Assembly (NCBI GenBank): GCA_025463565.1
Contig: JAODAT010000065.1
Location: 1 to 47,921 of the forward strand
DNA length: 47,921 nucleotides
Reading direction: 5' to 3'
Origin: Microbacteriaceae bacterium
Lineage (GTDB): Bacteria; Actinomycetota; Actinomycetes; Actinomycetales; Microbacteriaceae
Every line of letters begins with the position of its first letter. The stretch's first letter is position 1. The position numbers and the translations under genes were made by a program. The notes below the pieces were generated by a model. That model had not been told where the DNA came from. It saw only the letters and a program-made list of their open reading frames with translations, and ran no database searches. Shown piece after piece: positions 33,528 to 43,369 of the stretch.

Positions 33528-34856
33528 GTGGCAGATGAGCCGAGCTGGGACGAGATCTTCTCCCGACCCCCTGAGCGGGCGCCGCAGCAGCAACCCGCGG
33601 CTCCGGACCCCCTGCTGCAGCAACCAGTGCAGCAGCAGCCTGCCCAGCCCGCGCAGGCACAACCGCAGCAGCAGTACTCCCAGCTCGCCCAGGGCGAGCC
33701 GACCAGCCGCCGCCAGCTTCGCGAGAACGAGGGCGGCCGGGGCCGGAACGATCCGCCGTCGCGCGGTGGCGGTCCCCGCCAGCCCAGGAAGCGCCGGAGC
33801 TTCGCCTGGCTGATCTGGCTGCTCGCGATCGTCGTGGTGATCGGCGGCGGTGGCACCGCGGTCTTCTTCGCCTTCAAGCCGCAGGTGGAGAAGGTGCTCG
33901 GCATCCAGGCCCCCATCGATTACACCGGCAACGGAACCGGCAAGGTCGTCATCACCATCAAGAACGGCCAGCTTGGTTCCGACGTTGCGACCACCCTGCA
34001 GAAGGCCGGCGTGACGATGACGTACTCGGCCTTCTACGACCTGCTGCTCAAGCAGAAGACGCCGGTGAACTTCGAGCCGGGCACGTACGCGCTCAAGTCC
34101 CACATGAGCGCGAAGGCGGCACTGGCCGCGCTCCAGGATCCGAAGAACAAGGTCGAGACACGCATTGTGCTGCCCGAGGGCATCACAGTGAAGCAGGTGA
34201 TTGCGAAGCTTGCCGCGGTGAGCCAAAGCACCGGTGTCACCGAGGCCCAGCTCGAAGCGGCGGCGGCCGACTACAAGACCTACGGGTTGCCGGCGGCGGC
34301 CCCGAGTCTCGAAGGGTACCTTTTCCCGGCGACCTACAACCTGGATCCGGGCCTCACCGCGCACCAGATCTTCCAGCTGTTCGTCAATACGATGTTCCAG
34401 CACCTGAAGGCGGACGGCGTGCAGCCCGCTGACTATCACACCACGCTCACGCTCGCCGGGCTGACTCAGAAAGAAGGCGGCAGCACCGCCGACTTCTACA
34501 AGGTGGCGAGGGTCTGGGATAACCGCATCGCGAAGGGAATGAACCTGCAGTCCGATGCGACAGTCGCCTACGGTGCGGGGTCGACATCCATCGAGACGAC
34601 GCCGGCACAGCGCGCGGACAAGAGCAATCTCTACAACACCTACGCGAATCCGGGGTTGCCGATCGGCCCGATTTCCAACCCCGGTGACAAGGCCATCGAC
34701 GCGACGCTGCATCCGGCCGCCGGCACCTGGCTGTACTTCGTGGTCGTGAACTGCAAGACGGGTGAGACCGCGTTCTCTGACACGATCGCGCAGCAGAACG
34801 CCGCCAACGCGCAGCTCGGGCAGTGGCTGAAGGCGAACCCGGGCGGCTGCGACTAG
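33528..34856 (+). CDS. mltG: Endolytic murein transglycosylase MltG
   Basis: A 442-residue protein starting at GTG 33528. The cytoplasmic N terminus is Pro/Gln-rich (about 16-50) and Arg-rich, then one membrane segment (about 92-116), a LysM-like subdomain and the YceG catalytic domain. The catalytic glutamate is in LTQKEGGS, with DATVAYG and NLYNTYANPGLPIGPISNPG as further signatures. It cuts nascent glycan strands at the outer membrane face and sets their length. The aroE start overlaps its stop. Confidence 0.95.
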   Translation: MADEPSWDEIFSRPPERAPQQQPAAPDPLLQQPVQQQPAQPAQAQPQQQYSQLAQGEPTSRRQLRENEGGRGRNDPPSRGGGPRQPRKRRSFAWLIWLLAIVVVIGGGGTAVFFAFKPQVEKVLGIQAPIDYTGNGTGKVVITIKNGQLGSDVATTLQKAGVTMTYSAFYDLLLKQKTPVNFEPGTYALKSHMSAKAALAALQDPKNKVETRIVLPEGITVKQVIAKLAAVSQSTGVTEAQLEAAAADYKTYGLPAAAPSLEGYLFPATYNLDPGLTAHQIFQLFVNTMFQHLKADGVQPADYHTTLTLAGLTQKEGGSTADFYKVARVWDNRIAKGMNLQSDATVAYGAGSTSIETTPAQRADKSNLYNTYANPGLPIGPISNPGDKAIDATLHPAAGTWLYFVVVNCKTGETAFSDTIAQQNAANAQLGQWLKANPGGCD

Positions 34857-35662
34857 TGACGCGTTTGGCGGTGCTGGGCTCGCCGATCGCGCACTCCAAG
34901 TCGCCGGCCTTGCACCGCGCGGCCTATGAGGCGCTGGGGCTCGACTGGCAGTACGACGCGATCGACGTGACGACGGATGCCCTGGCCGACTTCGTGGAAA
35001 CCCGCGGCGCCGACTGGCGCGGGCTTTCCCTCACCATGCCCCTGAAGCGCGCCGTGCTTCCCCTGCTCGGCACCCTCGACGAGTTCACCGAGCTGACCGG
35101 AGGAGCGAACACCCTGCTGTTCCGTGATGGCGTCCGTCACGGGTTCAACACCGATGTCATCGGTGCGATCGACGCACTTGTTGCTGCCGGTATCGGTTCC
35201 GTTGATGGCGTCCGCATCCTCGGCGGTGGTGCGACCGCGGCATCGATGGTGGTCGCTGTCGCCCGCCTCGGAGCCAAGCGGCTGGCACTGGCTGTTCGCT
35301 CACCGGACCGCGCAGGAGCGATCATCGCGCTGTGCGAGCGCCTCGACCTGCCGCTCGAGCTGGAGGATCTGGGCGCAGCGAGCGCCGAGTGGACCCCCGA
35401 CCTCGTGGTGAGCACGCTGCCGAACGGAACCGGGTTCGTGCTCGCGCCGATCCCCGGCGTGGCCCTGTTCGACGTGGCGTACGAGCCGTGGCCCACGACC
35501 GTTGCCGCGCCGTGGCTCGCCGCTGGGCTCACGGTCATTCCCGGGATCGAGCTCCTGCTGCGGCAGGCGGTGGCGCAGGTGCGCATTTTCGTCGGCGGTT
35601 CGCCGTCGATCGAGCTTCCCGGCGAGCCGGGCGTGGTCGCCGCCATGCGAGAGGCGAGCTGA
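34856..35662 (+). CDS. aroE: Shikimate dehydrogenase
   Basis: A 268-residue NADP-dependent enzyme reducing 3-dehydroshikimate. It starts at GTG 34856, sharing one base with the mltG stop. Shikimate-binding S14 and S16 (AHSKSPAL) and the catalytic lysine K64 (TMPLKRAV) are visible, with the nucleotide loop LGGGATAAS. The Asp partner lies in FNTDVIG. First of four contiguous shikimate-pathway genes. Confidence 0.94.
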   Translation: MTRLAVLGSPIAHSKSPALHRAAYEALGLDWQYDAIDVTTDALADFVETRGADWRGLSLTMPLKRAVLPLLGTLDEFTELTGGANTLLFRDGVRHGFNTDVIGAIDALVAAGIGSVDGVRILGGGATAASMVVAVARLGAKRLALAVRSPDRAGAIIALCERLDLPLELEDLGAASAEWTPDLVVSTLPNGTGFVLAPIPGVALFDVAYEPWPTTVAAPWLAAGLTVIPGIELLLRQAVAQVRIFVGGSPSIELPGEPGVVAAMREAS

Positions 35663-35686
35663 CCGGCCTGTGGGAGGATTGGTGCC

Positions 35687-36901
35687 ATGCTTCGTTGGTT
35701 GACCGCGGGTGAGTCGCATGGCCCGGAACTCGTGGCCATCTTGGAAGGGATGCCGGCCGGTGTGCCGGTATCGCCGGAGGGAATCCACGCCGACCTCCAC
35801 CGTCGCACGCTCGGCTACGGCCGCGGCGCACGACAGAAGTTCGAGCAGGACGAACTGACGATCAGCGGTGGCGTGCGTTTCGGGCTCACCATGGGCAGCC
35901 CGGTGGCGCTCCGCATCGGCAATACCGAGTGGCCGCGCTGGGTCGAGGTGATGAGCGCCGAACCGGTCGACCCCGAGACGCTTCCCAAGGGGCGCGGTGC
36001 CGCGCTGACCCGTCCACGCCCAGGCCACGCCGACCTGGTGGGCATGCAGAAGTACGGCTTCGACGAGTCACGCAACGTGCTCGAACGCGCCAGCGCCCGT
36101 GAGACTGCCGCTCGCGTCGCCCTCGGCGCTGTGGCCAGGGCGTTCCTCGCCGGGCTCGGCGTCGAACTGGTCGCCCACACACTCTCGATCGGTGCCGTGC
36201 GCGTGCCGGACGGAACGCCGCTGCCGTTGCCCGGTGACGTGGCGGCCCTCGACGCCGACCCGTTGCGCTGCTTCGACACCGCGACATCCGCCCTGATGGT
36301 CGCCGAGGTGGATGCCGCGCACGAAGACGGGGACACGCTCGGCGGCGTCGTTGAGGTGCTGGCGTATCACCTGCCGCCGGGGCTCGGTTCTTATACCCAC
36401 TGGGATCGACGACTCGACTCGCAGCTCACCGGAGCGCTCATGGGCATCCAGGCGATCAAAGGGGTCGAGGTCGGCGACGGCTTCCAGACCGCTGCCCGTC
36501 GCGGTTCGCAGGCACACGACGAGCTGTTCCAGACGGAGAACGGCATCACCCGCTCGACCGATCGCGCCGGCGGGACCGAGGGCGGCATGAGCACCGGAAC
36601 GGTGCTTCGCGTCCGCGCCGCGATGAAGCCCATCTCCACGGTGCCGCACGCCCTTCGCACGGTCGATGTCGCCACCTCGGCGGCGGCGGACGCCCAGCAC
36701 CAGCGATCGGACGTCTGTGCCGTGCCCGCCGCGGGTGTCGTGGCAGAAGCGATGGTCGCCCTCGTGCTGGCGAACGCGATGCTCGAGAAATTCGGTGGCG
36801 ACTCGCTGGCGGAGACCCGTCGAAACCTCGACGGCTACCTGGCCGCCATTCCGCAGAACCTGCGCACCGAGTCGGCGTCGAACCCTGACCTCGGTTCGTG
36901 A
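35687..36901 (+). CDS. aroC: Chorismate synthase
   Basis: A 404-residue FMN-dependent enzyme for the last step to chorismate. The GESHG motif stands at 8-12, and the RPGHADL and [12 protein letters not shown] segments (FMN and substrate sites) follow, with [15 protein letters not shown] near the end. Length is normal. It overlaps aroK by 4 bases. Confidence 0.96.
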   Translation: MLRWLTAGESHGPELVAILEGMPAGVPVSPEGIHADLHRRTLGYGRGARQKFEQDELTISGGVRFGLTMGSPVALRIGNTEWPRWVEVMSAEPVDPETLPKGRGAALTRPRPGHADLVGMQKYGFDESRNVLERASARETAARVALGAVARAFLAGLGVELVAHTLSIGAVRVPDGTPLPLPGDVAALDADPLRCFDTATSALMVAEVDAAHEDGDTLGGVVEVLAYHLPPGLGSYTHWDRRLDSQLTGALMGIQAIKGVEVGDGFQTAARRGSQAHDELFQTENGITRSTDRAGGTEGGMSTGTVLRVRAAMKPISTVPHALRTVDVATSAAADAQHQRSDVCAVPAAGVVAEAMVALVLANAMLEKFGGDSLAETRRNLDGYLAAIPQNLRTESASNPDLGS

Positions 36902-37413
36902 GCGCTCCGCTTATGAGCGACGGCCCCCTGCTCGTGCTGATCGGGCCGCCCGGTGCAGGCAAGACGCGTCTCGGCAAGCGTGTGGCCCGCATTCTCGGTG
37001 TGCCGTTCATCGACACCGACCGACGGATCGTGGCCGGCCATGGGCCGATCGCCGACATCTTCGGCCAGTTCGGCGAACCCCATTTTCGCAGTCTCGAACG
37101 CGCGGTCGTGGCGCAGGCGCTGACCGAACCCGCGGTGGTGTCGCTCGGCGGTGGCGCGATCCTCGATCACGACACCCAGGCCGAGCTGCTGGGCCAGCGC
37201 GTGGCGCTCGTCACGGTGTCCGCGGATGCTGTCGCGCTGCGAATCGCCGGCGGCAAGCGGCCCCTGGTCAGCGGCGTCGAGGACTGGTCTGCCCTGGTCG
37301 AATCGCGGCGCGCCACCTACGAACGGCTCGCCGGGCGCAGCTGGGACACCTCGAATCGTCCGCTGGACGGCATCGCAATGGAGATCGCCGACTGGGTGAA
37401 GGAGACAGAATGA
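36898..37413 (+). CDS. aroK: Shikimate kinase
   Basis: A 171-residue P-loop kinase starting at GTG 36898 within the aroC stop; ATG at codon 6 is an alternative. Walker A is GPPGAGKT (16-23). Shikimate-binding D41 in DTDRR, R64 (PHFRSLE) and the GGGA loop are visible, and the lid region RPLVSG follows. It overlaps aroB by 4 bases. Confidence 0.95.
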   Translation: MSAPLMSDGPLLVLIGPPGAGKTRLGKRVARILGVPFIDTDRRIVAGHGPIADIFGQFGEPHFRSLERAVVAQALTEPAVVSLGGGAILDHDTQAELLGQRVALVTVSADAVALRIAGGKRPLVSGVEDWSALVESRRATYERLAGRSWDTSNRPLDGIAMEIADWVKETE

Positions 37414-38483
37414 GCACGACGATCATCACTGTGCCGGGCACGGAACCCTACGACATCCGCATCGGGCGCGGCATTCTCGGCGAACTGCCCGAGCTGATCG
37501 GCTCACAGGCGCAGAAGGTTTTGGTGGTGCATCCCGCGACGTTGGGTGCTCGGGCCGAGAAGCTGCGGCTCGACCTCAGCGAGCACTACGAGGTGCTTCT
37601 GGCGGAAATCCCGGATGCCGAGGCGGGCAAGCGGGTGGAGGTCGCCTCGTTCTGCTGGCAGGTGATGGGGCAGTCCGACTTCACCCGTTCCGACGCGGTG
37701 ATCGGTTTCGGCGGAGGAGCGGTCACCGATCTCGCCGGTTTCGTCGCGGCGACCTGGTTACGCGGCATCCGCCTAATCCAGGTTCCGACCACACTTCTGG
37801 GCATGGTCGATGCCTCGATCGGCGGCAAGACCGGCATCAACACCAACGAGGGCAAGAACCTCGTCGGTGCGTTCTACGCGCCGGCCGCCGTGCTCATCGA
37901 TCTCGACACGCTCGATGGCATCAGCCAGATGGAAACCCTCGCCGGGTTCGGCGAAGTGGTGAAGGCTGGGTTCATCGCCGAGCCCGAGATTCTCGACATC
38001 CTCGAGCGGGACGTTGACATCGCGACCGATTCGCACAGCGATGAGTTCCGGCGCATGGTCGAGCTCTCCGTCGCGCTGAAGGCCCGCGTGGTCGGTGAGG
38101 ACTTCAAAGAAAACGGTCTGCGCGAGATTCTCAACTATGGGCACACCCTCGGCCACGCCGTTGAATACGCCGAGCGGTTCCAGTGGCGCCACGGCGCAGC
38201 GGTCGCCATCGGGATGGTCTACGCGGCGGAGTTGAGCCGGCTCGCGGGGCGGCTGTCCGACGACGTCGTGGACCGGCACCGCAGCATTCTCACCTCGCTT
38301 CAGCTGCCGACCAGCTATCCCGCGGGCCGCTGGCAAACGCTGCTCTCGGTGATGAAACGCGACAAGAAGGCGCGCGGATCGCTGCTCAGGTTCATTGTTC
38401 TTGACGACATCGCTCGGCCGGTCGTACTCTCGGGACCGGACGAATCGCTGATGTTCGCCGCCTACCAGGAGATCGGATCATGA
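37410..38483 (+). CDS. aroB: 3-dehydroquinate synthase
   Basis: A 357-residue NAD- and zinc-dependent enzyme converting DAHP to 3-dehydroquinate. ATG 37410 overlaps the aroK stop; the longer frame upstream is aroK in another frame. GFGGGAVTDLAGFVAATWLRG is the NAD/substrate region, and the metal ligands are in FGEVVKAG, NYGHTLGHAVE and RWRHGAAVAIGM. Confidence 0.96.
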   Translation: MSTTIITVPGTEPYDIRIGRGILGELPELIGSQAQKVLVVHPATLGARAEKLRLDLSEHYEVLLAEIPDAEAGKRVEVASFCWQVMGQSDFTRSDAVIGFGGGAVTDLAGFVAATWLRGIRLIQVPTTLLGMVDASIGGKTGINTNEGKNLVGAFYAPAAVLIDLDTLDGISQMETLAGFGEVVKAGFIAEPEILDILERDVDIATDSHSDEFRRMVELSVALKARVVGEDFKENGLREILNYGHTLGHAVEYAERFQWRHGAAVAIGMVYAAELSRLAGRLSDDVVDRHRSILTSLQLPTSYPAGRWQTLLSVMKRDKKARGSLLRFIVLDDIARPVVLSGPDESLMFAAYQEIGS

Positions 38484-38827
38484 CCACCACAGGCGAGCAG
38501 CTGGCACGCAAACTGCAGATCAGGCAGGGCAACGGCGTGCGAGTGCTCGGCGACGGGCCGTCGATCGGTGACTTCCCGGTCGGGGACGACGTGCTGGTGA
38601 TCTACGTCGACTCGCGCGACGACCTGCGGGCGCGATTCGCCGCGCTGGCGAGTGGGCCGATCACCTGGCTCTGCTATCGCAAAGGTGACAAGTCGCTCAA
38701 CCGCACGACCATCATGGAGGACTCCGGCGACTTCGGCTGGCGCCCGATCAGCAACGTCGCCATCGACGAACTGTGGTCGGCGATCCGGGTGCGGCCGCTC
38801 GCGGAGGGCGAGGACAGGGTTCGCTAG
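38480..38827 (+). CDS. Hypothetical protein in the shikimate operon
   Basis: A 115-residue soluble protein whose ATG overlaps the aroB stop by 4 bases, so it is translated with the pathway. It is alpha/beta with a conserved-looking core (VLVIYVDSRDDLRARFAAL, GPITWLCYRKGDKSLNRTTIMEDSGDFGWRPISNVAIDELWSAIRVRPL). It is similar in style to small actinobacterial DUF3052-like proteins, but I cannot assign it. Coupling suggests a need alongside aromatic synthesis, or simple operon hitch-hiking. Confidence 0.75.
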   Translation: MTTTGEQLARKLQIRQGNGVRVLGDGPSIGDFPVGDDVLVIYVDSRDDLRARFAALASGPITWLCYRKGDKSLNRTTIMEDSGDFGWRPISNVAIDELWSAIRVRPLAEGEDRVR

Positions 38828-38867
38828 GACTGCTGCCGGTAGGCTCTGCTCCCGATAGGCTCGCGGC

Positions 38868-39308
38868 ATGGCGAACATCCTGGTGCTGAACGGTCCGAAC
38901 CTCGGCCGGCTCGGCTCACGCGAGCCCGACGTGTATGGCACCGGAACGCTCGATGACCTCCGTGCCGAGCTCGCGACGGCGGCGCCGGCCGGTCACGCGA
39001 TCGACCTGCGGCAGACCAACGACGAAGCCGAGCTCATCGGCTGGCTGTACGAGGCGGTCGACACGGCCAGCCCCGTCATCCTGAACCCGGCGGCGTTCAC
39101 CCACTATTCGTACGCGCTGCGGGATGCCGTGGCTCTGGTGACCACGGCCGGGCTCATCGTGGTGGAGGTGCACATATCGAACCCGCACGCCCGGGAGTCC
39201 TTCCGCCACAAGAGCGTGATCTCGGCCGTCGCGACCGGGGTGATCGCCGTATTCGGCTTCGACTCGTACCTCCTGGCGCTCGACGCCATCAATCGCAAGC
39301 TGGGCTAG
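38868..39308 (+). CDS. aroQ: Type II 3-dehydroquinate dehydratase
   Basis: A 146-residue enzyme of the dodecameric type II class. [17 protein letters not shown] carries the loop with Y23, [15 protein letters not shown] and [18 protein letters not shown] hold the remaining active-site residues. It dehydrates 3-dehydroquinate, completing with aroB/E/K/C most of the shikimate pathway in this cluster. Confidence 0.95.
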   Translation: MANILVLNGPNLGRLGSREPDVYGTGTLDDLRAELATAAPAGHAIDLRQTNDEAELIGWLYEAVDTASPVILNPAAFTHYSYALRDAVALVTTAGLIVVEVHISNPHARESFRHKSVISAVATGVIAVFGFDSYLLALDAINRKLG

Positions 39309-39318
39309 ACTCGCTAGT

Positions 39319-39358
39319 CGGTTTCGATACGCGTGCTCCGCGCGCTACTCAACCAGCA
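39319..39358. repeat. Microbacteriaceae-type palindromic repeat
   Basis: The stretch around GTTTCGATACGCGTGCTCCGCGCGCTACTCAACC resembles a short repeat (TTTCGATACGC...GCTACTCRACC) that I know from intergenic spacers in this family; it contains GCGCGC-type self-complementarity. It lies between aroQ and efp. Confidence 0.5.
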
Positions 39359-39384
39359 TTCTTCGAACTGAACGGAACTTTTTC

Positions 39385-39945
39385 ATGGCTTCTACCGCGG
39401 ACATCCGGAACGGCGTCGTTCTCAACATGGACGGCCAACTGTGGACCGTCATCGAGTTCCAGCACGTCAAGCCCGGCAAGGGCGGCGCCTTCGTCCGCAC
39501 CAAGGTGAAGAACGTGATGAGCGGTAAGGTCGTCGATCGCACGTTCAACGCCGGTGCCAAGATCGAGACCGAGACGGTCGATCGCTCGGAGTTCCAGTAC
39601 CTCTACGCCGACGGCGACAACTACGTGTTCATGGATGTCGGAAACTACGACCAGATCACCCTCACCGCAACGCAGGTGGGTGACGCCGCGAACTTCATGC
39701 TGGAGAACCAGAACGTGACCATCGCGCTGCACAATGGCGAGCCGCTCTATGTCGAGCTCCCCGCGTCGGTGACCCTGGAGATCACCTACACGGAGCCGGG
39801 CCTGCAGGGGGATCGTTCCACCGGAGGCACGAAGCCCGCGACCGTCGAGACCGGCTACCAGATCCAGGTGCCGCTCTTTCTCGAGCAGGGCACCAAGGTG
39901 AAGGTCGACACGCGCGACGGCAGCTACCTCGGCCGCGTCAACTAG
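39385..39945 (+). CDS. efp: Elongation factor P
   Basis: A 186-residue protein of three beta domains that frees ribosomes stalled at polyproline. The tip loop reads [11 protein letters not shown] with K32 at the tip. The KOW-like N domain, the OB domain ([24 protein letters not shown]) and the terminal OB domain ([23 protein letters not shown]) are complete. No modification-enzyme genes lie nearby. nusB follows after 14 bases. Confidence 0.97.
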   Translation: MASTADIRNGVVLNMDGQLWTVIEFQHVKPGKGGAFVRTKVKNVMSGKVVDRTFNAGAKIETETVDRSEFQYLYADGDNYVFMDVGNYDQITLTATQVGDAANFMLENQNVTIALHNGEPLYVELPASVTLEITYTEPGLQGDRSTGGTKPATVETGYQIQVPLFLEQGTKVKVDTRDGSYLGRVN

Positions 39946-39959
39946 GCCGCGCACAGCGA

Positions 39960-40376
39960 ATGAGTGCACGAACCAAGGCGCGCAAGCGCGCCATCGACCT
40001 CCTGTACGGCGCCGACATGCGGGAGATCTCGTTGAACGCGGCCATCGCGATGGAGGCGGAACGAGCGGCGGGCCAGCCCGACCGCGAGGCCTCCTGGGCC
40101 TACGCACGCCAGATCGTCGAAGGCATCGCCGAGCACGGTGACGAGATCGACGAACTGATCGAGACGTATTCGCAGGGCTGGACGATCGGCAGGATGCCGG
40201 CTACGGACCGCGCGATCCTGCGGATCGGCATCTGGGAGATCCTGTTCAACGATGCCGTGCCCGACAGCGTGGCGATCTCCGAGGCGGTGGGGGCGGCCGG
40301 TTCGCTCAGCACTGAGGACTCCGCGGGGTTCGTGAACGGACTTCTCGGGCGCATCGCCCAAACGCACGTCGCATAG
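39960..40376 (+). CDS. nusB: Transcription antitermination factor NusB
   Basis: A 138-residue all-helical protein beginning SARTKARKRAIDLLYGADMR, with the ATDRAILRIGIWEIL and ISEAVGAAGSLSTEDSAGFVNGLL signatures. It binds boxA RNA with S10 for rRNA antitermination. The order efp-nusB is common. A long inverted repeat begins two bases after its stop. Confidence 0.96.
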   Translation: MSARTKARKRAIDLLYGADMREISLNAAIAMEAERAAGQPDREASWAYARQIVEGIAEHGDEIDELIETYSQGWTIGRMPATDRAILRIGIWEILFNDAVPDSVAISEAVGAAGSLSTEDSAGFVNGLLGRIAQTHVA

Positions 40377-40377
40377 A

Positions 40378-40446
40378 GCGGATCGAGCTCGTCGAGATCT
40401 CACCCGAGAGTTACGCGTCGGTGAGATCTCGACGAGCTCGACCCGC
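40378..40446. repeat. Long inverted repeat between nusB and pyrR (terminator-like or REP)
   Basis: A 22-bp perfect stem (40383-40404 with 40420-40441) extends to 27 bp with one mismatch around a 15-base loop (CGAGAGTTACGCGTC). The core TCGAGCTCGTCGAGATCTCACC is typical of a mobile palindromic repeat in related genomes. It could stabilise or end the efp-nusB transcript before the pyr operon. Confidence 0.7.
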
Positions 40447-40476
40447 TAACATGGCTACAACAGACATCCTTTAACT

Positions 40477-40502
40477 ACCGTCCTGAGAGGCGGGAAGGAG
40501 GT
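40477..40502 (+). promoter_or_regulatory. PyrR-binding RNA hairpin over the pyrR ribosome-binding site
   Basis: The segment TCCTGAGAGGCGGGAAGGA matches the PyrR anti-antiterminator loop pattern (UCC-x-GAGAGG-x...AAGG). Lower stems ACC/GGT and TCC/GGA close it. The GGAAGGAGG Shine-Dalgarno of pyrR lies inside the 3' arm, so PyrR binding should block translation, as described for mycobacterial pyr operons, rather than cause attenuation. Confidence 0.8.
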
Positions 40503-40506
40503 CAGA

Positions 40507-41046
40507 TTGCCCGCACGAACCGTGCTGCAGCAAGCTGATATCACCCGTGCGCTGACTCGCATCTCCCACGAGATCCTTGAGTCCAATCGCGACGGACTCG
40601 ATCTCGTTCTGCTCGGTGTTCCGACCCGAGGCGTTGTGCTCGCTCACCGCCTGGCCGCGATTATCGGCCCGGACGCGCAGGTGGGCTCCCTCGATGTCAC
40701 GATGTACCGTGACGACCTCGCCGCCAACCCGACCCGTTCGCCGTCGCCGACCAGCATCCCGGAGCGCGGCATCGACGGCGCTCTAGTCGTGCTGGTGGAT
40801 GACGTGCTCTACTCGGGTCGCACCATCCGCGCCGCCCTCGACGCCCTGCAGGCTATCGGAAGACCGAAGTTCGTGCGGCTCGCGGCGCTCATCGACCGGG
40901 GACACCGAGAACTCCCGATCCGTCCCGACTTCGTCGGCAAGAACCTTCCCTCATCCCACGCCGAGCGTATCAACGTGCACCTCACCGAGATCGACGGCGA
41001 CGAGTTCGTGACGATCGAGTCGACCGATGGCGAGGGGGGCGAATGA
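40507..41046 (+). CDS. pyrR: Bifunctional PyrR: pyr operon regulator and uracil phosphoribosyltransferase
   Basis: A 179-residue protein starting at TTG 40507, five bases after the GGAGG. The PRPP loop is [17 protein letters not shown] (94-110), with VPTRG and [10 protein letters not shown] as further family motifs. In the presence of UMP/UTP it binds its RNA site upstream. It overlaps pyrB by 4 bases. Confidence 0.96.
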   Translation: MPARTVLQQADITRALTRISHEILESNRDGLDLVLLGVPTRGVVLAHRLAAIIGPDAQVGSLDVTMYRDDLAANPTRSPSPTSIPERGIDGALVVLVDDVLYSGRTIRAALDALQAIGRPKFVRLAALIDRGHRELPIRPDFVGKNLPSSHAERINVHLTEIDGDEFVTIESTDGEGGE

Positions 41047-42041
41047 GACATCTTCTCAGCACCCGCGACCTGTCGCGCGACGAGGCGATCGGAATTCTCG
41101 ATATCGCCGAAGACATGGCCGATGTCGCCGGACGAGCGGTGCCCAAGCTCCCCGCCCTGCGCGGACGCACGGTCGTGAACCTGTTCTTCGAGGACTCCAC
41201 CCGCACCCGCATCTCGTTCGAGGCTGCGGCGAAGCTGTTGAGCGCGGATGTCATCAATTTCAGCGCGAAGGGTTCCATCGTGTCGAAGGGCGAGAGCCTG
41301 AAGGACACAGCGCAAACCCTCGCGGCGATCGGCGCGGATGCGGTGGTCATTCGTCACGGTGCATCCGGCGCTCCACAGGTGCTCGCCGATTCGGGCTGGA
41401 TCGATGCGGCGATCGTCAACGCCGGTGACGGCACCCACGAGCACCCGACCCAGGCGCTGCTCGATGCCTTCACTATCCGACGACGGATCCACGGGGCCGC
41501 AGCCCGCGGTCGCGCGCTCGACGGGGTGTCGGTCGTCATCGTCGGTGACATCCTGCACTCCCGGGTCGCGCGGTCGAACGTCTGGCTGCTCACGACCCTC
41601 GGCGCCCGGGTGGAGTTCGTGGCGCCAGCCACCCTGTTGCCGATCGGCATCGGCGACTGGCCGGTGGCCGTCCATCACGACCTGGATGCGGCTCTCGTGT
41701 CGAAACCCGATGTCGTGATGATGCTGCGCATCCAGTCGGAGCGGATGCACGACTCCTTCTTCCCCAGCGCGCACGAGTATTCCCGCGAGTGGGGTCTCGG
41801 CGACGATCGCCTGGCGGCTCTCGCCCCGGATAGCATTGTCATGCACCCCGGCCCGATGAATCGCGGCCTCGAGATCTCGTCGGGGGCCGCGGATTCACCG
41901 CGCTCGACCGTGCTCGAGCAGGTGGCGAACGGGGTCTCCGTGCGGATGGCGGTGCTGTATCTGGCGCTGTCTGGGAACAAGCTGTCGGGAAGCGAATCGC
42001 CGGGCAGCAAGCTTTCGGGAACCAAGGAGGAGCTGGCGTGA
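41043..42041 (+). CDS. pyrB: Aspartate carbamoyltransferase catalytic subunit
   Basis: A 332-residue enzyme making carbamoyl aspartate. The carbamoyl-phosphate motif is [13 protein letters not shown] (48-60); IRHGASGAP and [13 protein letters not shown] follow. A short Ser/Gly/Leu-rich tail with [17 protein letters not shown] repeats is unusual and probably disordered. No pyrI is present. It overlaps pyrC by 4 bases. Confidence 0.96.
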   Translation: MRHLLSTRDLSRDEAIGILDIAEDMADVAGRAVPKLPALRGRTVVNLFFEDSTRTRISFEAAAKLLSADVINFSAKGSIVSKGESLKDTAQTLAAIGADAVVIRHGASGAPQVLADSGWIDAAIVNAGDGTHEHPTQALLDAFTIRRRIHGAAARGRALDGVSVVIVGDILHSRVARSNVWLLTTLGARVEFVAPATLLPIGIGDWPVAVHHDLDAALVSKPDVVMMLRIQSERMHDSFFPSAHEYSREWGLGDDRLAALAPDSIVMHPGPMNRGLEISSGAADSPRSTVLEQVANGVSVRMAVLYLALSGNKLSGSESPGSKLSGTKEELA

Positions 42042-43369
42042 CGATTCTCGTGAAGTCGGCGCGACTCGTCGATGGTTCGCTGACCGACATCGTGGTGCGC
42101 GACGGTCTCATCGCGGAGCTCGGCAGCTCGCTCAGCGAGTCCGGCGCGCAGGTGATCGACGCGGACGGTCTTGTGGCGCTTCCCGGCCTTGTCGACCTCC
42201 ACACCCATTTGCGCGAACCCGGCTTCGAGCAGAGCGAGACGGTACTCACCGGCTCGCGTGCCGCGGCGATCGGCGGCTTCACCGCCGTGCACGCCATGGC
42301 CAATACGTCCCCCGTCTCCGACACCGCAGGTGTCGTCGAACAGGTGCAGCGCCTCGGCGAGTCCGCCGGCTACGTCACTGTGCGTCCGGTCGGCGCGGTC
42401 ACCGTGGGTCTCGAGGGCCGGCAACTGGCCGAGATCGGCGCGATGGCCGCCAGCCGCGCCCGCGTGCGGGTCTTCTCGGATGACGGCAAGTGCGTGTCGG
42501 ACGCGCTGCTGATGCGGCGAGCTCTCGAATATGTCAGCACGTTCGGCGGTGTCGTCGCCCAGCACTCCCAGGAGCCGCGCCTCACAGAGGGCGCACAGAT
42601 GAACGAGGGGACCATCTCTGGCGAGCTCGGACTGGCGGGCTGGCCCGCCGTTGCGGAGGAGTCGATCATCGCCAGGGATGTCCTGCTCGCGCAGCACGTC
42701 GGTGCCCGACTGCACGTCTGCCATCTCTCCACCGCGGGGTCCGTCGACGTGGTGCGCTGGGCCAAGGCCCGCGGCATCGCGGTGACCGCGGAGGTCACGC
42801 CGCATCACCTGCTGCTGACCGAAGATCTCGCGTCAAGTTACGACGCGCGGTACAAGGTCAACCCGCCGCTCCGTCGTGCCGAAGACGTCCAGGCCCTTCG
42901 CGAGGCTGTCGCCGACGGCACGATCGATATCGTCGCGACCGACCATGCACCGCACCCGCTCGAGTCCAAAGAGTGCGAGTGGGATGCCGCGGCCTTCGGC
43001 ATGGTGGGGCTCGAGTCCGCACTCTCCGTGGTGCAGGCGGCCCTCATCGACACCGGCCATCTGGACTGGGCCGGCGTCGCACGCGTCCTGTCGCGCGTCC
43101 CCGCCGAAATCGGGCTCGTCCCGGGCTATGAGTTCGGCATTGCGGCGGGTTCGCCCGCCGAGTTCACCCTCTACGACCCCACCGCGAGCCGCGTATTCGG
43201 CCTCGAGCAGCTTCGCGGCAAGGGCATCAATTCTCCATATCTCGCCACCACCCTGCCCGGGCGTGTGGTCAGCACAATCCACCGGGCCTACGCCACAGTT
43301 CTCGACGGCGAACTCGTCGACGCGGAATCGATCGCGGCCCTGGCACTGACGGGAGTCCAGCATGGATAG
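42038..43369 (+). CDS. pyrC: Dihydroorotase
   Basis: A 443-residue class I (PyrC-type, amidohydrolase fold) enzyme starting at GTG 42038. Metal ligands H55 and H57 are in [29 protein letters not shown] and CHLSTAGS hold further sites, and VATDHAPH carries the catalytic Asp. Third gene of the pyr operon, coupled on both sides. Confidence 0.95.
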   Translation: MTILVKSARLVDGSLTDIVVRDGLIAELGSSLSESGAQVIDADGLVALPGLVDLHTHLREPGFEQSETVLTGSRAAAIGGFTAVHAMANTSPVSDTAGVVEQVQRLGESAGYVTVRPVGAVTVGLEGRQLAEIGAMAASRARVRVFSDDGKCVSDALLMRRALEYVSTFGGVVAQHSQEPRLTEGAQMNEGTISGELGLAGWPAVAEESIIARDVLLAQHVGARLHVCHLSTAGSVDVVRWAKARGIAVTAEVTPHHLLLTEDLASSYDARYKVNPPLRRAEDVQALREAVADGTIDIVATDHAPHPLESKECEWDAAAFGMVGLESALSVVQAALIDTGHLDWAGVARVLSRVPAEIGLVPGYEFGIAAGSPAEFTLYDPTASRVFGLEQLRGKGINSPYLATTLPGRVVSTIHRAYATVLDGELVDAESIAALALTGVQHG

